Source of the DNA: Chloroflexota bacterium
GTDB lineage: Bacteria; Chloroflexota; Anaerolineae; CG2-30-64-16
Direction of reading: 5' to 3'
Length of the DNA stretch: 64,000 nucleotides
NCBI GenBank assembly: GCA_026389845.1
Contig: JAPLHB010000054.1
Coordinates: 45,493-109,492, forward strand
Every line of letters starts with the position of its first letter. Position 1 is the first letter of the stretch. The notes beneath the pieces were generated by a model. The model saw nothing but the letters and a program-made list of their open reading frames with translations. It did no database searches and was not told where the DNA came from. The position numbers and the translations under genes are program-made. Of this stretch, positions 1-8,841 are shown piece after piece.

Positions 1-94
1 CGCAAATCGCAAATCGCAAATCGCAAAACGCAAATCGCAAATCGCAAGGCGAAAATCTGCAATCTGCAATCTGCAATCTGCAATCTGCAATCTC
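1..94 (+). repeat. Heptamer tandem repeats (AAATCGC then CAATCTG), translated in frame
   Basis: Units of AAATCGC run from the window edge to about 47 and are followed by six CAATCTG units to about 94. Both arrays have a 7-nt period. They are read through by the first membrane protein gene, because neither heptamer contains a stop in any frame. The CAATCTG array encodes the cycle Gln-Ser-Ala-Ile-Cys-Asn-Leu. The same unit recurs at 622-656, 23520-23556, 24446-24488, 31106-31138, 36661-36690 and 37528-37558. Confidence 0.9.
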
Positions 95-1723
95 AAAGAC
101 GTTTTTCTCGCCGCGTTTTTTCTCGCCCTGGTCGCGCTGTGCGATTGGTACTACGTGCTCTACTGCCTCATCTTCTCCGCGGTCGTGTTGATTTGGGCCA
201 TTTGGCGAGGCTGGGCCGAAACGTTCCGCTGGCCGCGGTCATCCACTTATCCGTTTTCATCCGCTGCCGCCCCCGCGCCCCTGCCCTCCCGCCCCTTTGC
301 TCCCTTGCCGCGGCTTCTGGCCGCCGTCGCCGCGGTCTGGCTCCTCTGGGCCATCGCGTTCAGCCCGCTGCTCGCGCCGATGGTGCGCGAGGCGCGGCAG
401 TCGCGCTTCATGGTTCCTGATCCGGCGCAAAGCCGCACCCTCTCGGCCGACCTGCTGGCATTCGTCACGCCGCAGGAGTTTCATCCGTTGTGGGGCAAAT
501 GGGCGCAGGAACGAGCGAAGGTATTTGCCGCGACGGTTTCCGAGCATTCGGTCTTCATAGGCTACACCGTACTGGCGCTGGCCGTCCTGGGCGCCTGGGC
601 AAGCAGTCGGCGGGTTGGTAAGCAATCTGCAATCCGCAATCTGCGATCTGCAATTCGCGGTCCCTGGCTCATCGTGCTGCTGGTCTTCATCGTGTTGGCC
701 CTCGGCCCTGTGCTCCACATTGCCGGCCGCGCCGATCTGCTGCCCGGCGGCGGCGAGATCGGCTTGCCCTACGGTTGGCTGGTGCGCATCGTGCCATTCA
801 TGGACATCACTCGTTCGGTCAGCCGGTTCGACGTGATGGTGATGCTGGTCATGGCGGTGTTGGCTGGCCGTGGGGTAGAATGGCTTATGCGTCCGTCCGA
901 CCTCTCCCCCTCCCCCTTCCCTGCGAGGGAAGGGGGGTGGGGGGTTAGGTCGCGGCGATGGCTCGCCGTGGCCGCGCTGGCCCTGATCTTGTTTGAGTTC
1001 CTGCCCGCGCCCTACCCGATGAGCGCGGCCGACACGCCGGCGTGGTATCGCACGCTGGCGGCCGATCCTCGGCCGGGCGCGGTGCTGAATCTGCCGATGA
1101 ACTGGGATCGCCCCGGCTACCTGCTCTATCAGACGGAGCACGGCAAGCCGCTCACGGTCGCCTACATCAGCCGCGACGATCCACGCACGCTGACCGACCG
1201 CGCGCCGGTGCTCCAGCATTTCCGCCACCTGGGGCCGGACGTGATCGCATTCGACCTGGCGCGGCAGGGCCGACAGGTGTTGGCCGATCTGGGCGTGCGC
1301 TGGGTGGTGCTGGATCGCTACAAGATGCCCGGCGGACGCGAGCGCGCGTACACCGAGGCCGCGGCAAGGGAGATCTTCGGCGATCAGCCAGTCGTCTACG
1401 CGGATGAGCGGATCACGGTCTACGAAGTGACGCCGCCGGCCACGGCCGCGCCCTACCTGGTGTTGGGCGTGGGCTGGGAGGCGTTCGATAAGACCACCCG
1501 CGCCTTCACCGGCAACGCGCCGATCATCGTTCGGTCGCCGGATGCGAGGACAGCCACCCTGCGCGTGACCTTAGCGCCAGATAGCGCGGCGCTCGACCTG
1601 CCGGGCGAAGGCGGCATCTATCGAATCACCCTGACGTTGCAGCCTGGTGAGAACGAAGTCACCTTGCGCGCCCGCGCTGAAGGCGGACGCGTGATCGTCA
1701 CCGAGCTGGCATTGGAGCCATGA
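2..1723 (+). CDS. Polytopic membrane protein, GT-C glycosyltransferase-like (5' partial)
   Basis: The reading frame is open from the window edge, so the true start lies upstream; the first possible internal start is a GTG at 155. About seven hydrophobic segments can be seen, the first pair encoded at roughly 98-220 and the last at about 960-1015, followed by a soluble C-terminal domain of about 230 residues ending in a beta-rich module. The pattern of many membrane spans, then a periplasmic-like domain, resembles lipid-linked-sugar mannosyltransferase or YfhO-like membrane proteins, but no catalytic motif is visible because the N-terminal part is missing. Three repeat segments are translated in frame: the heptamer arrays at 2-94 and 622-656 and a C/G-rich palindrome at 899-952. 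The function is not assigned beyond the family resemblance. Confidence 0.7.
   Translation, partial: ANRKSQIAKRKSQIARRKSAICNLQSAICNLKDVFLAAFFLALVALCDWYYVLYCLIFSAVVLIWAIWRGWAETFRWPRSSTYPFSSAAAPAPLPSRPFAPLPRLLAAVAAVWLLWAIAFSPLLAPMVREARQSRFMVPDPAQSRTLSADLLAFVTPQEFHPLWGKWAQERAKVFAATVSEHSVFIGYTVLALAVLGAWASSRRVGKQSAIRNLRSAIRGPWLIVLLVFIVLALGPVLHIAGRADLLPGGGEIGLPYGWLVRIVPFMDITRSVSRFDVMVMLVMAVLAGRGVEWLMRPSDLSPSPFPAREGGWGVRSRRWLAVAALALILFEFLPAPYPMSAADTPAWYRTLAADPRPGAVLNLPMNWDRPGYLLYQTEHGKPLTVAYISRDDPRTLTDRAPVLQHFRHLGPDVIAFDLARQGRQVLADLGVRWVVLDRYKMPGGRERAYTEAAAREIFGDQPVVYADERITVYEVTPPATAAPYLVLGVGWEAFDKTTRAFTGNAPIIVRSPDARTATLRVTLAPDSAALDLPGEGGIYRITLTLQPGENEVTLRARAEGGRVIVTELALEP
899..952 (+). repeat. C-rich/G-rich palindromic repeat inside a coding region
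   Basis: A pyrimidine-rich arm (CTCCCCCTCCCCCTTCCCT) is followed by its purine-rich counterpart around a GCGA centre, giving a strong hairpin. It lies in frame in the membrane protein between two hydrophobic segments and encodes a Ser-Pro/Gly-rich loop. Related copies are inside aroA (26806-26883) and gltB (37310-37395). Confidence 0.75.
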
Positions 1724-1846
1724 CATCAGCGTGCTGCGTGGTACGTGTTGCGTCTTCCGTGAGAGGACGCGCGCCATACGCCACGGAATACGGACAACGC
1801 ACCCGCACCACGCACTACGTCATACTGAGCCAAAGGAGTCTCGTCT

Positions 1847-3193
1847 ATGTCAAACAGCGTCGTTGTTTCCCCTCGCGAAGTCCATCGCACCATCGGCAAG
1901 TACATGCTGGCCGACGGCGAGCACCTGGTCATTGACCTGCAAGGGTCACACGGCCCCTACCTGCGCGACGCCGCGACCGGCCGGGAGTATCTCGATTTCT
2001 ACGCCTATTTCGCCAGCCAACCGGTCAGCCACAACCACCCCAAGCTGCGCGCCCCGGAGTTCATGCAGCGTATCTGCGAGGTGGCGCTCTACAACCCGGC
2101 CAACTCGGACGTCTACACCACCTACCTGGCCGAGTTCGTGGCGACCTTTGCCCGCGTCGCCAAACCGGCCGACATGCCCTACCTGTTCTTCGTGGCCGGC
2201 GGCGCGCTGGCCGTGGAGAACGCCCTGAAAACCGCCTTCGACTGGAAGGTGCGCAAGAATCTGGCCGCAGGCAAGGGCGAAAAGGGTACACAGATCATCC
2301 ATTTTCGCGAAGCGTTTCACGGCCGCAGCGGCTACACCCTCTCGCTCACCAACACGGCCGACCCGCGCAAGCACGCGTATTTCCCGAAGTTCAAGTGGCC
2401 GCGTGTCGTCAACCCCAAGCTGCGCTTCCCCGTCACCGGGCAGGTGCTCCAGGAGACGCTCGCGGTCGAAGCCCAGGCGATCGCCCAGATCAAGCAGGCG
2501 CTCGTCAAAAACCCCAACGACATCGCGGCCCTCATCATCGAGCCGATTCAGGGTGAGGGCGGCGACAACCACTTCCGGCCGGAGTTTTTTGCCCAGTTGC
2601 GCCAGTTGGCCGACGAAAACGACTTCCTGTTCATCGTGGACGAAGTGCAGACCGGCATGGGCGCGACGGGGACGATGTGGGCCATCGAGCAAATGGGCGT
2701 CAAGCCGGACATCATCGCGTTCGGGAAGAAGGCGCAGGTGTGCGGCATCATCGCGGGGCCGCGCGTTGATGAAGTGCCCGACAACGTCTTCCACGTCTCC
2801 AGTCGGATCAATTCGACGTGGGGCGGCAACCTGGTGGACATGGTGCGTTGCCAACGCTACCTGGAGATCATGGAGGAAGACCGACTGGTGGAGAGCGCGG
2901 GCGTCATCGGCCAGGCGCTGCTCGACGGGTTGAACCAATTGGCTGCCGACTCGGATCTGATGAGCAACGTGCGCGGCCGGGGGATGATGCTCGCCTTCGA
3001 CCTGCCCGACGGCCGGGGCAGGGACATCTTCCGGGGTTTGCTGCTGGAGAACGGGCTGGTGGCCCTCAAGTGCGGGGAACGCTCGATTCGCTTCCGGCCG
3101 ATGCTCGACCTCAGCCCTGCGGACATGGAGACCGCGCTGGCGATCGTGGCCGATTCGCTATACGACGCGCGGAAGGATGGGGCGCAGTTGTAG
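1847..3193 (+). CDS. lat: L-lysine 6-aminotransferase
   Basis: The 448-residue protein matches fold-type I, class III PLP aminotransferases of the lysine epsilon-aminotransferase family, which convert L-lysine and 2-oxoglutarate to allysine (2-aminoadipate semialdehyde) and glutamate. Family landmarks are the N-terminal PREVHRTIGKYMLADGEHLV stretch, the FVAGGALAVENALKTAFDWK segment, the FIVDEVQTG motif holding the PLP-contacting Asp, and the IIAFGKKAQVCGI segment carrying the Schiff-base Lys. The ATG at 1847 is preceded by AAAGGAG at a normal distance. The gene stands alone between repeat-filled gaps. Its product could feed lysine catabolism or osmolyte formation; no partner dehydrogenase lies nearby. 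Confidence 0.93.
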   Translation: MSNSVVVSPREVHRTIGKYMLADGEHLVIDLQGSHGPYLRDAATGREYLDFYAYFASQPVSHNHPKLRAPEFMQRICEVALYNPANSDVYTTYLAEFVATFARVAKPADMPYLFFVAGGALAVENALKTAFDWKVRKNLAAGKGEKGTQIIHFREAFHGRSGYTLSLTNTADPRKHAYFPKFKWPRVVNPKLRFPVTGQVLQETLAVEAQAIAQIKQALVKNPNDIAALIIEPIQGEGGDNHFRPEFFAQLRQLADENDFLFIVDEVQTGMGATGTMWAIEQMGVKPDIIAFGKKAQVCGIIAGPRVDEVPDNVFHVSSRINSTWGGNLVDMVRCQRYLEIMEEDRLVESAGVIGQALLDGLNQLAADSDLMSNVRGRGMMLAFDLPDGRGRDIFRGLLLENGLVALKCGERSIRFRPMLDLSPADMETALAIVADSLYDARKDGAQL

Positions 3194-3275
3194 CGTGGTG
3201 CGTGGAGCGTGGTGCGTAGATCGAACTCACACGCAACACGCAACACGCAACACGCAACACGCAATACGCAACACG
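3194..3275 (+). repeat. ACGCAAC heptamer array between convergent genes
   Basis: The whole gap between lat and the MBL-fold gene is made of GTGGTGCGTGGAGC-type units and then seven ACGCAAC-type heptamers. No promoter or intrinsic terminator is visible in it. ACGCAAC arrays have no stop in any of the six frames. Confidence 0.85.
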
Positions 3276-4115
3276 TCACCGCCTCGCCCTCATCTCCGTC
3301 CGGTACGCGTCGTAGAGCGTCAACAAGTTCGCCTGATGAAGCTTTTGGACCAGGCCTCCCAAGGGGATGCGCGAGAGGCCACAATCCTCGATGGTAATAC
3401 CCAGGATGCCGGTGCGCGGGACGCCGCGGGCGATGTGCTCGCGCACCTGGCGATCCAGGTTTTTCAGATATTGGATATTGTGGTCCAGGGTTTCTTCGAT
3501 CTCGCCCCGTAATAAGACCTCACCATGACCCTGAACGAGATTTTCCAGGCCTTTCTGCCTGATTGCCAGGAGCGACTGGATCATATCGTCCAGGTCGCCG
3601 CCGACGACGTAAGGCACGGGCATCACCGTGTCGCTGGCGACCATCAGCCGGTCCTCGACGGCGTGCACGGTGATCACGTCGCGGCTGTGGCCGGGCGAGT
3701 AGTCCAACTCGATGGTCTTGCCGCCCACCCGCAGGGTCATCTTTTCGTTGAACAGCAGCTCCGGGTAGCGGATGCGAACCTCAGCCAGTTGCGGGGTCTG
3801 CCGTTTCGCCTCGGCCAAGGCCGCCTCGGCGTGCTTCTCCATCAACCGCCGGCACAGATAGTGCGCCACCACCTCAGCTTCGGGAAAGAGATATGTGCCG
3901 TAGATATGATCGGCGTGTGAGTGGGTGTTGACGACGTACAACACCTTCGACCGGCGCTGCGCGATGAAATCGCGCACCTGCCGCGTTTCCTGGGGGAACG
4001 GCAAGGTATCCACCAGGATCGCGCCCTCGTCGGTGAAGATCACCGTCGCCGTGACCTCGGCGTACAGCCCACTGGTAAAGACGTAGACCCCGTCGGAAAT
4101 GCGATCGCGTTTCAA
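3276..4115 (-). CDS. MBL-fold metallo-hydrolase
   Basis: This 279-residue protein carries the metallo-beta-lactamase-fold signature THSHADHIYG (HxHxDH) at about residues 64-73, preceded by the strand GAILVDTLPFP and followed by later metal ligands in SPGHSRDV and VQGHGEVL. These residues should bind two zinc ions in a hydrolase of unknown substrate, of the glyoxalase II/SoxH-like type. The start is a TTG at 4113-4115 with GGAGAAGG upstream on the minus strand. It is convergent with lat. Substrate cannot be inferred from neighbours. Confidence 0.88.
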   Translation of the reverse strand: MKRDRISDGVYVFTSGLYAEVTATVIFTDEGAILVDTLPFPQETRQVRDFIAQRRSKVLYVVNTHSHADHIYGTYLFPEAEVVAHYLCRRLMEKHAEAALAEAKRQTPQLAEVRIRYPELLFNEKMTLRVGGKTIELDYSPGHSRDVITVHAVEDRLMVASDTVMPVPYVVGGDLDDMIQSLLAIRQKGLENLVQGHGEVLLRGEIEETLDHNIQYLKNLDRQVREHIARGVPRTGILGITIEDCGLSRIPLGGLVQKLHQANLLTLYDAYRTEMRARR

Positions 4116-4140
4116 AGAAAACCTTCTCCCTAGAAGTGAG

Positions 4141-4231
4141 ACGTGCTGCGTGCTGCGTGCTGCGTTCTGCGTGCTGCGTGCTGCGTGCTACGTGTTACGT
4201 GTTACGTGTTACGTGTTACGTGCTACGTGCT
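4141..4231 (+). repeat. GTGCTGC/GTGTTAC heptamer array
   Basis: Thirteen or so consecutive 7-nt units, GTGCTGC grading into GTGTTAC, fill the start of the gap upstream of the MBL-fold gene. The frames across it encode monotonous Val-Leu-Arg-Ala-Ala-Cys-Cys cycles. The array is the reverse-complement orientation of the ACGCAAC/GCAGCAC family. Confidence 0.88.
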
Positions 4232-4348
4232 ACGTGTTCGGAACCTGTCTGACGCCGGCCCGTCCGGGTTAGAGCACGTGCAAAGGATAGCACATCCGCA
4301 TGGGGAATGTCAAGGGAATTTCGGCATTTTGCACCGCTTTAATGCACA

Positions 4349-4377
4349 AAGGCCACCGGTTCGATAAACCGGTGGCC
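4349..4377 (-). terminator. Intrinsic terminator of the candidate small RNA
   Basis: An 11-bp perfect stem, GGCCACCGGTT with AACCGGTGGCC, and a 5-nt loop are followed on the minus strand by TTTGTGCATT. The U-tract is short and interrupted. It is the first terminator-like structure downstream of aspS as well. Confidence 0.6.
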
Positions 4378-4593
4378 CGTTATTTGCCGAGTGCCCCGCC
4401 GTGTCGTGTGCTCACGGGTTTTGAACCTGCTTGCGCAGGTGGGAACGTTGCCGGTAAGTTCTGCTTTGCCAATACCGCGACTGTGTTCAGCAGTCATGGC
4501 GGCTATTGCATCGCTCGCTGGGATGTCCAGTCCCCGATATGTATCTGTTGGCTCAAAACGTTGTGGAACATCACGTGCACCGCAGGGTACTAC
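4349..4593 (-). ncRNA. Candidate structured small RNA downstream of aspS (6S-like at best)
   Basis: No good ORF covers this stretch, yet it has a near-consensus minus-strand promoter at one end and an 11-bp terminator hairpin at the other, giving a transcript of about 245 nt. Read on the minus strand, these pairings are visible: an outer GTGCACGTG/CGTGAGCAC stem, a perfect 10-bp GTTTTGAGCC/GGTTCAAAAC long-range stem (4550-4559 with 4418-4427), a long apical hairpin at 4470-4508 with paired CCGC/GCGG and GACTG/CAGTC steps, and a small CCTGC-GCAA-GCAGG hairpin at 4426-4439. A rod closed by its own ends resembles 6S RNA, but no diagnostic 6S, tmRNA, SRP or RNase P sequence was recognised, so the class is open. 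Confidence 0.5.
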
Positions 4594-4599
4594 ACCGCT

Positions 4600-4628
4600 A
4601 TCTTAGCACAGGCTCGCCCAACATGCAA
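4600..4628 (-). promoter_or_regulatory. Sigma-70-type promoter for the candidate small RNA
   Basis: On the minus strand a TTGCAT -35 (4623-4628) and a TAAGAT -10 (4600-4605) are separated by exactly 17 nt; a TG one base upstream of the -10 makes it extended. It overlaps the last bases before the aspS stop, so the RNA would be transcribed independently of aspS. Confidence 0.6.
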
Positions 4629-4630
4629 AC

Positions 4631-6394
<1,764 letters not shown>

Positions 6395-6425
6395 GAGAGC
6401 TTCTCCATCGCGTGAAAGTACCGAT

Positions 6426-6526
6426 ATTATAGCGCGAGGCGCAATATAAAGCCAAATGCCCGCCGGTGGCCATCATCGAGCAGTCCCGTTGCCAGGTTTC
6501 AGTTCCCGGCGTCGCTGTGCTATACT
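6426..6526. promoter_or_regulatory. Divergent promoter region of aspS and the epimerase gene
   Basis: On the minus strand TATAAT at 6426-6431 serves aspS; no clear -35 is visible. On the plus strand an extended -10, TGTGC followed by TATACT at 6521-6526, precedes the epimerase gene, again with a poor -35. Confidence 0.45.
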
Positions 6527-6582
6527 TCGCCCTAAGTCCCCCCGAGTTGACTACGAAAGCGATGCAAGGAGGCACAACGATC

Positions 6583-7527
6583 ATGCGCTGTTTGGTGACC
6601 GGCGGAGCCGGCTTTATCGGCGCCGCTTTGACCAACCGGCTGGTGCGAGATGGGCATCACGTGCGGGTGCTGGACGATCTGAGCGCGGGCGACCCGGCCC
6701 GGGTGCACCCCGATGCTCTGTTTACGCGTGGCGACGTGCGCGATCGGCCCAAGTTGTGGACGCTGCTGCAAGGTGTGGACTGCGTCTTCCACTTGGCCGC
6801 GCGCGTCTCGGTCCAGGAATCGGTGCTGTACCCGCGTGAATACAATGACGTGAACGTGGGCGGCACGGTCAGCCTGGTGGAGGCGATTCGCGACGTAGGC
6901 GTCAAGCGCGTCGTCCTGGCATCGTCGGCGACGGTGTACGGCCCGCAAGATGTCCAGCCCGTTCGCGAGGACTATTGGCCGCATCCGCTCGTGCCTTATG
7001 CCGTGAGCAAGCTGGCCGCGGAGTACTACATTTTTGCTCTTGGGGAATTGAACAACATCGAGACGGTGGCTCTGCGCATCTTCAACGCATATGGGCCAGG
7101 CCAGCGGATGCCGCCGGCCCACGCGCCCGTGGCGCCGCTGTTCGTCAAGAACGTGTTGAGCGGCGCATCGGTAGTAGTACACGGCGACGGCAGCCAGACG
7201 CGCGATTTCGTCTACATTGATGACGTGGTGAACGCGCTGATCGCCGCCGCGACCGCGCCGGACGTCAACCGGGCGGTTATCAACGTGGGGTCAGGTCAGG
7301 AGACCAGCATCCAGCAACTGATCGCGGCGGTAGGCCAGGTTACGCGCCGGCAGCCCGAGGTGATCCACAACCGCCAGCAGAGCGGCGGCAGCGATCGCCT
7401 GGTCGCTGATCTCACCCGTGCCCGCCAACTGCTCGGCTACCAGCCGAAAGTGACGCTTAAAGAGGGGCTGCGCCGATTGTTGGATGAAGATCCACGGTTT
7501 AGCCGGAAGCTGGAAGCTGGAAAATAG
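6583..7527 (+). CDS. NAD-dependent epimerase/dehydratase (UDP-glucose 4-epimerase-like)
   Basis: The 314-residue product is an extended short-chain dehydrogenase. It begins with the Rossmann motif VTGGAGFIG, has the NAD-ribose/adenine signature HLAARVSV, the Ser-Ser-Ala-Thr-Val-Tyr substrate segment, and the catalytic YAVSK (YxxxK). The RIFNAYGPGQR segment is typical of GalE-like and UDP-glucuronate 4-epimerase-like enzymes. ATG 6583 was chosen over longer frames because AAGGAGG lies 10 nt upstream and the protein then starts at the Rossmann strand. The last residues and the stop are encoded by a GGAAGCT heptamer array, so the true C-terminus has been altered by the repeat. Exact sugar specificity is not determinable. 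Confidence 0.88.
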   Translation: MRCLVTGGAGFIGAALTNRLVRDGHHVRVLDDLSAGDPARVHPDALFTRGDVRDRPKLWTLLQGVDCVFHLAARVSVQESVLYPREYNDVNVGGTVSLVEAIRDVGVKRVVLASSATVYGPQDVQPVREDYWPHPLVPYAVSKLAAEYYIFALGELNNIETVALRIFNAYGPGQRMPPAHAPVAPLFVKNVLSGASVVVHGDGSQTRDFVYIDDVVNALIAAATAPDVNRAVINVGSGQETSIQQLIAAVGQVTRRQPEVIHNRQQSGGSDRLVADLTRARQLLGYQPKVTLKEGLRRLLDEDPRFSRKLEAGK

Positions 7528-7607
7528 AAGCTGGGAGCTGGAAGCTGACGCGCCGCAATGGTTGTCCAGCAACCAGCAACCAGCATCCAGTATCCAGCAA
7601 CCAGCTT
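7505..7607 (+). repeat. GGAAGCT and CAGCAAC heptamer arrays
   Basis: GGAAGCT-type heptamers run from the last codons of the epimerase gene to about 7545 and CAGCAAC/CAGCATC-type heptamers from about 7566 to the end of the convergent transpeptidase gene. The gap holds nothing else. Confidence 0.85.
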
Positions 7608-8744
7608 CTAGTAATGCACTACCACCGGCGTCCCGATGCTGGCCCAACTGAACAGCCAGGCCGCATCGGGGGTCGAGACGTTGACGCAGCCGTGGCTCAT
7701 CGGGTGGCCGAAGTTGTTATGCCAGTATGTGCCGTGGATGGCGTAGCCGGCGTAGAAGTACATCACGTAAGGCACGTTCGGCAGATAGTAGCCCGGTCCC
7801 GACATAGCCTGCGAAAAGAGCTTGGTCCGGATGGCGAAAGTGCCGACGACGGTCGGTGTGCCCGGCAGACCGGAGCTGACGAGGGTGGTGAACACCGGCG
7901 TCTGCCCATAGTAGGCGGTGAGCCGCTGCCGGCTCAGACTGACGTCAATCCAACGACCCGCAAGGGGCGCTGGACCGGGCTGAGGCGTCGGGTTGGGCAG
8001 CGGCGAGCCGTCTTGGCTCACCTTGAGTCGCTGCCCCACCCAGATGAAGTTCGGGTTGGGCAGGTTGTTCGCGGCCATCAGCGCGTTGACGGTCGTGTTG
8101 TAACGCGTCGCGATGGTGCTCAACGTGTCGCCGACCTGGACGATGTGTACTCCGACCTGGGGCACGACAGTCGGCTGCGGGGTGGGCGCGGTCGTGGGCA
8201 AAGGCGAAGGCACGGGGACGGGTGTAGGCCCGGCCGTGGGCGTGGGAATCGGCGTGGGCGCGGGCGTGCTGCCGGGGATGGTCAATTGTTGCCCCACCCA
8301 GATGAAATCGGCGTTGCGCAGCCCGTTGGCCTGCATCAACGCGGCGACTGTCACTCCGTAGCGCGCCGCAATCCGCACCAAGGTCTCGCCGCGCTGTACA
8401 ACGTGGATGCCGCCTCCGCCCGGCTGGGGCGTGGGCGATGAACCGCCCGGCACGATGAGCCGCTGGCCGACGTAGATGAAGTTCGGGTTGCGGATGCCGT
8501 TGGCATCGGCCAGCGCGGCCGGCGAAACCCCCAGCCGCGTCGCGATGATCGTCAGGTTATCCCCTGGCCGGACGACGTAGGTTCCATCCTGCGCGGCCGG
8601 CGCCGCCCACGCGGCAGTCGGCCCCCACAACAGAATGACGATCAACAACAGCCCGAAGACCCGACGAGCGCGGGCCTCCCGGTCGAACGGCCGCCCCTGG
8701 ACGCGCGGGCGCCGGGGTTCGCGATGAGACGGTGATGTCGGCAT
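7608..8744 (-). CDS. Secreted LysM L,D-transpeptidase (YkuD domain)
   Basis: The 378-residue protein has an N-terminal hydrophobic export segment ending in an Ala-rich AWAAPA site, three LysM peptidoglycan-binding repeats (each beginning YVVRPGDNL, HVVQRGETL or HIVQVGDTL and ending with GQRL/GQQL) separated by Pro/Thr-rich linkers, and a C-terminal YkuD catalytic domain. The catalytic HxxxSHGCVN motif is present as HPMSHGCVN. It should make 3-3 cross-links or attach proteins to peptidoglycan in the envelope. ATG 8744 was preferred over the longer frame because AAGGAG lies 6 nt upstream. A consensus promoter precedes it. Confidence 0.93.
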   Translation of the reverse strand: MPTSPSHREPRRPRVQGRPFDREARARRVFGLLLIVILLWGPTAAWAAPAAQDGTYVVRPGDNLTIIATRLGVSPAALADANGIRNPNFIYVGQRLIVPGGSSPTPQPGGGGIHVVQRGETLVRIAARYGVTVAALMQANGLRNADFIWVGQQLTIPGSTPAPTPIPTPTAGPTPVPVPSPLPTTAPTPQPTVVPQVGVHIVQVGDTLSTIATRYNTTVNALMAANNLPNPNFIWVGQRLKVSQDGSPLPNPTPQPGPAPLAGRWIDVSLSRQRLTAYYGQTPVFTTLVSSGLPGTPTVVGTFAIRTKLFSQAMSGPGYYLPNVPYVMYFYAGYAIHGTYWHNNFGHPMSHGCVNVSTPDAAWLFSWASIGTPVVVHY

Positions 8745-8783
8745 GACACGCTCCTTACAAGCGTCGAACAAGTATTGCGCGAT

Positions 8784-8812
8784 ATCATAACGGAGACGCG
8801 CGTTTCTGTCAA
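8784..8812 (-). promoter_or_regulatory. Promoter of the L,D-transpeptidase gene
   Basis: On the minus strand TTGACA (8807-8812) and TATGAT (8784-8789) are separated by 17 nt. It lies 40 nt upstream of the chosen start codon. Confidence 0.75.
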
Positions 8813-8841
8813 TAAGAACGACTGTCCATTCTAGCGGACAA

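Noticed and set aside
1946..2938. 330-codon frame antisense to lat
   Set aside because: Shadow frame without family resemblance; lat is complete with PLP motifs.
4143..4367. ORF of repeated Val-Leu-Arg-Ala-Ala-Cys-Cys residues
   Set aside because: It is simply the translation of the heptamer array, which is stop-free in most frames; there is no ribosome-binding site.
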